Assembly: GCF_001704415.2 (NCBI RefSeq)
Contig: NC_030836.1
Location: 21,364,001 to 21,428,000, forward strand
Direction: 5' to 3'
Length of the DNA stretch: 64,000 nucleotides
From: Capra hircus
Lineage: Eukaryota > Chordata > Mammalia > Artiodactyla > Bovidae
How positions within the stretch are numbered: position 1 is the first letter of the stretch; every line of letters begins with the position of its first letter. Shown here piece by piece: positions 22,430-33,000 of this stretch. The position numbers were made by a program, and so were the translations under genes. The notes beneath the pieces are model-generated. The model searched no databases. It was not told the origin of the DNA and saw only the letters and a program-made list of their open reading frames with translations.

Positions 22430-22580
22430 AAGAGCTGAAGGGTGGATGGGGAGAGGAGAGGGAGGCTCAAGATGGAGAGGATATATGTATAATGACAGCT
22501 GATTTGTACTGTTGCACAGCAGAAACCAACACGACATTGTAAAGCAATTTCCCCCAATTACAAAATAAATTTTTTAAAAA
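22430..22580 (+). repeat. ruminant L1 3' UTR end
   Basis: The 'gggtggatggggag' start and the 'gtacagcag'-like and 'acattgtaaagcaattt' blocks followed by an A-rich tail match the 3' end of bovine L1 copies. Confidence 0.7.
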
Positions 22581-22837
22581 AGAAAGAAAAGATCTGGAAA
22601 TTTATTTGGCTGGATCCTTGTAGGTTCAGCTAATAGTGGGTACTGGACAGCGACTGGGAAGCAGGTGGGAGCGCAGAAGGATGGGACTCAGACCTGTCCT
22701 CTTGCTCTCATGTCACCCTAGCACTGACACTTCGTCTGGCAGTCACACTTGATCCATCAGCAGTCATCCCCAGTTTCTAAGTAATCTCTGCATGCCCAGA
22801 ATTGATTTTATTGTGCAGTCTAATCTTTTAAAAGTAG

Positions 22838-23215
22838 TTGATGGCCTAGCACAGTATTTAGAGCACAGGCTCTGAGGCTGATCGTGGATATAAATTCCAG
22901 CTCCCTCTCCAATTATATAATCTTGGCCAAGTTCAACTTATATATTGAGGGGGGCATGGCAACCCACTCCAGTATTCTTGCCTGGAGAATCGCTTGGACA
23001 GAGGAACCTGGCGGGCCATAGTCCATAGTGTCACACAGAGTTGGACACAGCTGAAGCTGCTAATTACGTGGGCAAGTTATTTAACATGCTAGAGCCTTGT
23101 TTCCAAGAGGATAATCAGCATAGATGCCCCTGTTGGGTTGCTATAAAGAGTTAATGAGTTACATATGCATCAATTCATCTAACAGCACTGAGCATAACCT
23201 CTACAGAAGTGTTAG
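22838..23215 (+). repeat. MIR element split by a SINE
   Basis: The left part (about 22838-22940) and right part (about 23066-23215) follow the MIR layout: 'agagcacaggctctgaggctg', then 'gggcaagttatttaacatgct', then 'gagttaatgagtta'. The Bov SINE at 22945-23065 lies between them. Confidence 0.65.
22945..23065 (+). repeat. Bov-tA-type SINE inside MIR
   Basis: 'ggcatggcaacccactcc ... agttggacacagctgaag' body inserted in the older MIR. Confidence 0.8.
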
Positions 23216-23739
23216 CCATTATCAGAGTGCAAAGCAAGACTTGTTCTGCTTCTTCTAAAAGTAACCTGGAGATGGTGGGTTCTGAGATTTTAATAGAAGA
23301 CAAACAGTTTGAAGGAAACGCTGCAAAGCCCCCAAAAGAAGTGGTGCAACCTAAAAGAAGTGGTAAACACTGGCGAGGACCCAGTTTAAGTCAGAGACAG
23401 TGAATGTGCATTGCAGCTATCTTCAAGATTTCTCCCTTCTGCCTGGTTACTGACCAGAAGGCAAGTACTTGGATGTATCCAACGGGAAGCTGTGACAGAA
23501 GAATCATGAGGTGATGGAACTAAGAAACCCTGAGGCTGAAGCGAGGGACCACGGAATGTAAGCTAGATGTGTTAAGAAGGGAGGGGAACTCCCTGCAGGC
23601 AAGCGTAGAGCAATGAGGTCTGGAAAAGATGGAAAACAGGTGGGTGTTACGCGGCTGTCAGAGCAAAGGAAGCAGAAGGCTAGCCCATCTCGGGTGGGCT
23701 GCAGACTTCAGCTTCCTTGCACTGCGATTGGAAGACCGC

Positions 23740-24030
23740 TAAGGGGAAGGGCGGGCCCCCAGCGGGTAGGATAAAGAGAATTGTGATGGAACAGGGCGGG
23801 GCTCGCGGGGCCCACCGGGCGCGCCGCTCTGAGGACGGGGAGGGGCCGGCGGTGGGCGCTGCGGCGCTGCAAGGCTCTGCAGCATGTGCCTGTGCTGTAG
23901 GGAGGACGAGTCTGTCCAAGTCAACCCCGTGAGTCCTCCCAGGCCCTCAGCGCCGCCTCTGCAGCCCCGGGCCCTGCGCCTGCCCGCTTCTCGGAGGCTG
24001 CCTTGGCCCCTCGCGCTGCTTGCCCTTGCA
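23740..24030 (+). promoter_or_regulatory. CCDC179: CpG-rich promoter/first-exon region of CCDC179
   Basis: A GC- and CpG-rich patch (gggcggggctcgcgggg, gaggggccggcggtgggcg) stands out from AT-rich surroundings and ends around the CCDC179 start codon. No TATA box is obvious. The transcription start is not fixed by sequence alone. Confidence 0.55.
23884..23928 (+). CDS. CCDC179: CCDC179 coding exon 1
   Basis: Fifteen codons from ATG (context agcATGt) to the GTGAGT donor at 23929. It encodes MCLCCREDESVQVNP. The Cys-rich opening parallels SVIP's MGLCFPC. Confidence 0.85.
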
Positions 24031-27000
24031 AGACGACTGGTGGTTTGGGGTTGGGAAATCCAGAGGGGAGTTGCGAAGGATGGTAGTGGGAGGAGGCCGA
24101 CTGGATCCTGGGCTACATGACCTACAGGGAGGTGGAAAAGCCCCGCCTCCTGTCTGCCAGGGCCTAGCACTGCTGTCTTCTGTTGGTTGAATGACTTACT
24201 GACCCAGCGTCGCAATGTTCAGTACCAACTGAAACATGCTTGTTTGGTTTTTCTTGTACACTCTCTCCTTCCAGAATAAATCTCAGTAGTCCTGGTAGTG
24301 TGGTTCATAGATTTTTTTTTTTTTTTTTTCCTCATAATACAATCTCATCTTCCACCCCAGTGTTCACTTTGCTATTCTTATTCGGATCCTGCCTCTTGCA
24401 GTTGAGATAGTAGGCATCTATTACATAAACAGAAAATAGTAGCACAGGCTTCCTATTATAATGACTGAATTTTCCGTTTGTTCATGCCCTTTTGTAAAAT
24501 TTTTAAATCTTACCTGTTACGTAGGAAAGCTCGAGCTGGCGGCATCCTGCAGAAGTCACTCAAAGGCAGGTAATGTTTAAACAAATAATCCTGATTATTT
24601 CAAAAGTGTGACTTTTATCGCGTTCCCTTATGTGCGCTGATCCCTAACAGGACAGAAATTTTACTAGCTAGACCCTTCTGTGTTATCTTTGTTGAGACTC
24701 TGGGATCTTGTGACTAGTATCAGAATGAGTCTTAACTATGATAACCTAAATGGTTTATTTTTCTCCTCTTTTTAATGTAACATTTTGTATGTGGACAGGC
24801 TATATATATATTTATACAGCATATGAAATTATAAAATATACCTCTAATTTAAGAAAACATATGGGTATCCTTGAACTCCTCTAGAGGCTACTTCTGTGCT
24901 CAACCTGAGCCTTGCATCTCTCCCAGAGGTAATCACTACCTTGAATTTTATTTTTATCAATCGAATCTTTTCCTTTAATGCTCCTAAAAGTATATTGTCT
25001 TCTTGGTTTTGAACGTCATAAGCATAGGATCACACAAAATTCATTGTATGATTTATCCTTCCTTCTTAACATTGTTTTCATAGATTGTCCATAGTGCGGT
25101 ATATAGTTCTAACTCCTTTGTTTTCACTGCTATTAATATTTCATTGTGGCACATATCACAGTTCATTAAACCTTTCTCCTGTTGATGGATATTGGGTTGT
25201 TTCCAAAATTTCCTATGATGACCAGTGCTACTGTGAGCTTTAGAGTACACGCCTTTTTTCTTTTCCCATAATCAAGGGTTTCACTTGATTATTTGGGCAA
25301 GAATAAAAGGATTGGACCCTACCATTGTTATGAAAAATAATGCCATATTGTTTTCAAAGCAATTGTACCAATTCCACATTGGCCGTGGAAACGTTCCTAT
25401 TATTTCTGTCTTTTCCACCCTATTACTCTGTTACCTCGTCCTCCAAGCATTCTAGTTTCATCTCCTAGGTCTCTGCTACTTATATATGCCAGCCATGCAA
25501 TGGGGACATGGAACTCTGTGTGACATTCATCATTTAAGAGAACTAAAGAATGTGCATGTATTTGTATTCTGACTTCTATAAGGAAAAGCTCTTTGGGATT
25601 TTAAAATGAACATTGTCTTTAAAATAAAAGGAAACACATATATCCATGAGTCTTAGATCTGTCTCAGTTCAGTTCAGTTCAGTTCAGTCTCTCAGTCATG
25701 TCCGACTATTTGCAACCCCATGGACTGCAGCAAGCCAGGCTTCCCTGTCCATCACCAGTGCCCGTAGCTTATTCACACTCGTGTCCATCAAGTCAGTGAT
25801 GCCATCCAACCATCTCATCCTCTGTCAGCCCCTTCTCCTCTGCCTTCAGTCTTTTCCAGCATCGGAGTCTTTTCTAGGGAGTCAGTTCTTAGCATCAGGT
25901 GGCCAAAGTATTGGAGTTTCAGCTTCAGCATCAGTCCTTCCAATGAATATTCAGGACTGATTTCCTTTAGGATTGACTGGTTTGATCTCCTTGCAGTCCA
26001 AAGAACTCTCAAGGGTCTTCCCCGACACCACAGTTGAAAAGCATCAATTCTTTAGCGCTCAGCTTTCTTTACAGTTCTTTATAGTCTCACATGCATACAT
26101 GACTACTGGAAAAAAAACATAGCTTTGACTAGATGGACTTTTGTTAGCAAAGTAATGTCTCTGCTTTTTAATATGCTCTCTAGGTTGATCATAGCTTTCC
26201 TTCCAAGAAGCAAGCGTCTTTTAATTTCATGGCTGCAGTCACCATTTGCAATGATTTTGGAGCCCCCAAAATAAGTATTGCATTGTTTCCATTGTTTCCC
26301 CATCTAATTGCCATGAACTGATTGGACCAGATGCCATGATCTTAGTTTTCTGAATGTTGAGTTTATGCCAACTTTTTCACTCTACTCTTTCACTTTCATC
26401 AAGAGGCTCTAGTTCTTTGCTTTCTGCCATAAGGGTGGTGTCATCTGCATATCTGAGGTTAGAAATATTTCTCCCAGCAATCTTGATTCCAGCTTGTGCT
26501 TCATCCAGCCCAGCTCTTCTCATGATGTACTCTGTATATAAGTTAAATAAGCAGGGTGACAGTATGCGACCTTGACGTACTTCTTTCCCAATTTGGAACC
26601 AGTCTGTTGTTCCATGTCCAGTTTTAACTGTTGCTTCTTGACCTGCATGCAGATTTCTTTGGAGGCAGGTCAGGTAGTCTGATATTCCCATCTCTTTCAG
26701 AGTTTTCTACAGTTTGTTGCGATCCATACAGTCAAAGGCTTTGGTGTAGTCAATAAAGCAGAAGATGTTTCTCTGGAACTCTCTTGCTTTTTCAATGATC
26801 TAGTGGATGTTGGCAATTTGATCTCTGGTTCCTCTGCCTTTTCTAAAACCAGCTTGAACATCTGGAAGTTCATGATTCACATATTGCCGAAGCCTGGCTT
26901 GAAGAATTTTGAGCATTACTTTACAAAGGCTTGAGATGAGTGCAATTGTGTGGTAGTTTGAATTCTTTGGCATTGCCTTTTTAGGGATTGGAATGAAGAC

Positions 27001-30000
27001 TGACCTTTTCCAGTCCCGTGACCACTGCTGAGTTTTCCAAATTTGCTGGCATATTGAGTACAGATCTTTCACAGTATCATCTTTTAGGATTTGAAATAGC
27101 TCAACTGGAGTTCCATCACCCCCACTAGCTTTGTTTGTAGTGATGCTTCCAAAGGCCCACCTTGACATTGCATTCCAGCATGTCTGACTCTAGGTGAGTG
27201 ATGACACCATTGTGGTTATCTGGGTCATGAAGATTTTTTTTTTTTGTATAGTTCTTCTGTGTATACTTGCCACCTCTTCTTAATATCTTCTGCTTCTGTT
27301 AGGTTCATACCATTTCTGTCCTTTATTGTGCCTGTCTTTGCATGAAATGTTCCCTTGGTATCTCTAATTTTCTTGAAGAGATCTCTAGTCTTTCCCATTC
27401 TATTGTTTTCCTCTATTTCTTTGCATTGATCACTGAAGAAGGCTTTCTTATCTCTCCTTGCTATTCTTTGGAACTCTGCATTCAAATGGGTATATCTTTC
27501 CTTCTGTCTAATAGTGCCCAGTTAGTGAAGTGGAAATCAAAATAAAGAGTTTCATTTGAAAACTCTAATGAAGCTCCAAAGTGTGTTTTTCATCTATAAA
27601 CCCACATTTGCAAAAATCTTTCCCCTATTTCTATGTATCTGTGTAAGCCATATCCACTGATAGTGTTTATCTTTTTTTGTGGATACAAACCAAAAATGTT
27701 GGCATGCTGTGTTGTTGATACTGTAAAAGTTTTCTTTCCTTTTAATTTTTTCCTAAAGTCCACAGCTAAACGTATTGAGCATATGAGAAACCTTTGGAAA
27801 CAGAAGAGGAAATTTAATAAACGTTTTGCAAGGCCTGCGCCTGTTCCAGAACCAGGACTCCTAGTAAGTGCTCCACTGAAATTAACTGAAATTAATAGAT
27901 CCTTAAATGTAAAACACATCATCATGTTTTTCATTTATATAACATTCTAAATTCTGTTTTTCCCCTTTCCTTTGAGAAATCAGTAACTATAGTATGGGAA
28001 GTTACCTTAAAACTCCTCTAATCAAATTCTCATTGGTTATTTAAGTCGTCTTTGTAGTTGTCTTTTGAATGTGGTCTAATGGAAAGAGTGTGATGTTTGA
28101 AACCTTGATGTTCTGAATTCTTTGCATGTGTTATTAACTGCCCAAAGTTATCCACTTAAATCTTCTCGATTATATTATTTGCAGAATAAGTCACAAAATC
28201 TCCTGCCAAATAGTCTTTCAGTCTAGGCTTGAGCATTTGTAACATCAGAAAACTCTACACCAACCACAGCTTATTCTATCTTTTTGCATACCTTTGATAT
28301 ACATTTGAAAGTTCTTCCAGGGACTTATCTGATGGTCCAGTGGTTAAGACACAGCCTTCCAACACAGGGGCTGCAGGTTCAATCCCTGGTCAAGGAGCTG
28401 AGATCCCACATGCCTCATGGCCAAAAAACCAGAACATAAACAGTAGAAGCAATATTGTAACAAGTTCAAGAAAGACTTTTAAAATGGTCCACATTTTTAA
28501 AAATCTTTTAAAAACTGAAAGTTTTTTCATGTAACACTTTATATTGCCTCCATGAGCTTTTTACATGTAGTACCAATTGTATGCCTAATAACCCATCATA
28601 AATCCAATGACTTTCCTTGCACTGGAAAGCCCTTTAGATATATGAAGAAAACTATTACCTCCCATCTTAGGCAGATTTTTTAGGGTGAAAACCCCCAAAT
28701 TTCTTCATCCATTCCTCTTTTGCCTTAGAAGTGAGCCCTGACCTTATTTAGGCAATCTCTGGGATCAGATTTCATTGTAGAAATATTTGAGATAGGTTAT
28801 ATTTCTGATCATTAAGATTTTTTTTTTCTGTTGGTTTTCTTTTTCAAGGAAAATAAACCTCACTAATGAATAGCATTGTTAGGTAGAAATTTGTAACTTC
28901 AGCTCCTTCTAAAAGAAACTCAGCTGTCATGGTTTAAACAAATAGTACTTTTTCCTCCAAAGGAGAACTCCTGATCTAGGCAGCCTAGGATTGATATGGT
29001 GATTTATAAAACCACCAAAGAAGTTTCAGGCTCCTTCCATCTTTTTGATCGTTCACATTTTCACATGACTTTTACTCTCATGGTCTCTAAAAAGCTTCTA
29101 CAATAGGTAAAGAGCGCATCCACATTCCAAAAGAAGAGGATACAGGACAAAGGGAAAAAGTATACGCCTGTTGAATCAGTTCTTGTTGATCAAGAGAGTA
29201 ACCTCTGTGTGTGTATATATATATATAATCTTGGTTGAGGTGATGGCTTTGTGGGTGTATGCGTGTCAAAACGTTTTAAAGTATACATTTCAAATAAATA
29301 TGTGTGGTTTATTGCATGTTAACTATACTTCAAAAAAGCTGATAGACACCCCACACATACAAACATACACAAACACACACATGTCTTTTATTCACCGTTA
29401 CACTATCATACGGGAGATTTTCACTGCCCTAAAAATCTCCTGTGCACTATACATTCATCCTTTCCCTCTTCCCTCACCCATCTCAAGCCCCTGGCAATCA
29501 CTGATCTTTTTGCTATCTCTATAGTTTCACCTTTTTCCAGAATGTCATATGGTTGGAATCATATAGTATGTAATCTTTCATACTGGTTTCTTTTACTTAG
29601 TAATAGACACGTAAGTTTCCTTCATATCTTTTCATGATCTGATAATTCATTTCTTTTTACCCATTGCATGGATCCACGCACCTACTGAAAAACATAGTGG
29701 TCACTTGCAGTTTAAGCAATCATCAAAAAAATTGCTCTAAACATTCATGGGAATTGTTTTTTTACACATAGCTTTCAATTCATTTGGGAAAATACCTAGA
29801 AACACAATTGCTGGATCACATGGTAAAACTGTGTTTAACTTTGAGAAAAAAAAAAAAAAATCTGGCAAAACTGTCTTCCAAAGTAGCTGTATTATTTTGC
29901 ACTCCCACTAGCAATGAATGACAGTTGTCTGTTGCTCCTTACCATTGCCAACATTTGATGTTATCAGTGTTTGCAGATTTTAGCCAGGTGGATAGTTGTA

Positions 30001-33000
30001 TAGTGATATTTCATTATTTTAATTTGCAATTCCTTGGTGGCTCAGAATCCACCTGCAATGTGGGAGACCTGGATTCAGCCCCTGAGTTGGGAAGATTCCT
30101 TGGAGGAGGGCATGGCAAACCACTCCAGTATCCTTGCCTGGAGAATCCCCATGGACAGAGGAGCCTGGTGGGCTATAGTCCATGGGGTCGAAAAGAGTCA
30201 GACATGACTCAGCAACTCAGCATATTGACAATCATTTTATATGTTTATCTACCAACTGTATAACTTCTTTGATAAGGTGTCTATTCAGATATTTTGCCCA
30301 CTTTTTAATTGTTTATTTTTTATAGTTGAGTTTTGAGCCATTTGTGTATTTTGGATGCCAGCTTTTCATATGTATTTTGGAAATGTTTTCTCCCAATCTG
30401 TCCTTTGTGTTTTCATTTTTTCTAATAATATTTTCCAAAAGCCAAATTTTTAATTTTAATGAAGCTTAACTTATCAATTATTTCTTTCATGGATCATGCT
30501 TTTAGTGTATCTAAAAACTCATTGTGAAATCCAAGGTCTTAAAGTGTTTCTCCTGTGTTATTTTCTACAATTTTTATAATTTTATACTTTACATTAGGTC
30601 TGTGATACATTTTGAGTTCCTTTCAATGAAAGGTATAAACTAAGTGTCTAGACTTTTTTTTTTTTTGCATGTGTGTGTGGTTCTGATTTTTACAGCACCA
30701 TTTCCTGATGAAGCTATCCTATCTATATTATATTTACCTTTTGTCAAAGTTTTGTTGACTATTTCTGGGCTATCTATTCTGTTCCATTAAATAGAGTATT
30801 TATCTGTTCTCTTGCCAATTCCACACTGTCTTGATTACTGTAGCTTTATAGTAAATCCTGGAGTTAGATTAGTAATATCAGTAACATAAGTGTTGGCCTT
30901 CTAACTTTGTTCTTCTTCAGTGTTATGTCAGTAATCCTTGGTCTTTTTGTTTATTCATATAAGACTTAGAATCAGTTTATCAAAATCCACAAACTAACTT
31001 GCTGTAATTTTGATTGTATTGTGCTAGATCTGTAGATTACTTTGGAAAGAACTGACATCTTAATAATATTGAGTCTTTTATAAATGAGCATTGTTCATCA
31101 GATTTATTTAGGTCGTCTTTGATAAATTTTTTTCATCAGAGTTCCTGATCTTAGCTGGAAAGCATCTAGTTACTCATCATTAAATATGAGGTTAGCTGTA
31201 GGTGTTTTATAAATGTTCTTTCTTCGAGACAATCCCTCTCTATTCCTACTTTGCTGGGTTTGTGGGTTTTTTTTATCATAAAGGGGTGTTGGATTTTGTC
31301 AAATGCTCATTCTGCATCTAGTGATATGATCACATAATAGAAGATCAGGGAAAAATCTCTTTGCTTCTAGAGTGGAAGGGGGAAACTACCATATTGAAAT
31401 CAACTTAGGGCTCTTTGTTCTCCTAACAGGGCATACTCAAGGGAACTGGTTTATCAGGATCTAATTTACCTTTTATCAAACTCTAGTTGACCTGGGGAAA
31501 TGCCCAAATCCAGACCCTTCTACATAAGGTATGGAAAATACCCAACTAAAGTTCTGATCTTCACTCAATGAAATATGAAGGCTTCCCTAAGAGGGCCTCC
31601 CTAAGACTCCCCACCAACCTGAGTTTTTTAACTTTCTAGCTAATCCATACTGAGCCACAGCAACTTGTCCATTTCAGTGTTCCTTCCAGTAAGGTCCCAG
31701 CAGCATTGTTTGTCTTTTCCTTAGTCAGCAGAGCAGTTCACCCTGGGACCTTAGTTCTCTGACGGATCTAAGAAAAGTTGTTGATTTTCAGTGTGTTCAG
31801 CGCTTTTCTGGTTGTGTGAATGTGAGTGACAATTTCCAAACTCTGTATATGTCAGACTGGAAACTGCCACTTATTTTCCTTTGATCAAAACTGGCCACCC
31901 TTAGCTGCAAGACAGTCTAAAGTGCTAAAAAAAAACTGCTGCTATAGAGAATTGAGGTTCTATTAGTGGGAAAAAGGACTTCTCAGGTGGTTCAGTGGTA
32001 AGATTTCTGCCTGCCAATGAAGGAGACGCAGGTTCCATCCCTGCGTCAGGAAGATCCCCTGGAGAAGGAAATGGCAACCCACTCTAGTATTCTTGCCTGG
32101 GAAATCCATAGACAGAAGAGCTTGGCTTGGCTACAGTCCACAAGTTTGCAGAGTCAGACCAACTGAGCACAATTAGTGTGAAAGAAAATACCTTCATTTC
32201 CTTTTCAGGCTGATCCTCCTGAAACTCATCCTCTTCCCAGTTTTTCGAATAAATGCATATTATGAATATAAATTCAGCCCCTTAGCTTTGCTTTCCTTTG
32301 TATTTCCATAGTCATGGGAGTTTATGTATTGCCACACAGGATCCCAGGATATGCAACTTTATGTAGTTACCCCACTGTCTTAAATATCTACATAGCTCCT
32401 GCTGATACATCAGCTCTTGCTGATACACCAGCTCTTGCTGATACACCTGTGTTTGTCATGATCTCTCTGATATGCATTAAAATATGCTTGCACAACATAC
32501 CTTTGTTGTTATTCAGTCACTCAGTCGTGTCTCTTTGAGACCCCCATGGACTGAAGTATGCCGCACTATCTCCGGAGTTTGCTCAGGTTTATGTCCATTG
32601 AGTCAGTGATGGCTATCTAACCATCTCATCCTCTGCCTTCCTCTTCTCCTTTGCCATCAGTCTTTCCTAGCATCAGAGTCTTTTCCAAGGAGTCATCTCT
32701 TCACATCTGCACAGTTATTCCATAGCAAAGTTTAATGATGTGGGATGTGGGGGAGAAGGGAGCAATGATTCCTGAGACCACCTTGCTACAGGGTATGGCT
32801 TCTGAGCCTTTTAACTCTTGATTCATTTTCACACAATTAGTTTGGTTAACCTTTCCATCCCTTTTGCAGTGCAGATGTTTCGTGCCATTGGTTTCCTCTT
32901 TTTGTGACTTGTCCTCAATTCCAAACCGTTATGGCTTTCAGTTAAAAAACTCCCTTTTCTTTCTTGAGCTGCCAGATGTGTCTTACAGAAATGTCTGCAG

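Noticed and set aside
23209..23403. 64-codon ORF upstream of CCDC179 considered as an upstream exon
   Set aside because: It starts inside the MIR element, and the CCDC179 frame and start are already explained by the exon at 23884.
23680..24215. ORFs of 158 and 79 codons (-) and 78 codons (+) around CCDC179 exon 1
   Set aside because: Composition-driven frames in GC-rich DNA; the + frame is CCDC179 exon 1 read on into the intron.
27590..27934. 114-codon minus-strand ORF opposite CCDC179 exon 3
   Set aside because: Shadow of the coding exon; no domain and no splice context.
32394..32447. Short regular repeats that could suggest a CRISPR array
   Set aside because: The units are directly adjacent with no spacers, and the genome is mammalian.
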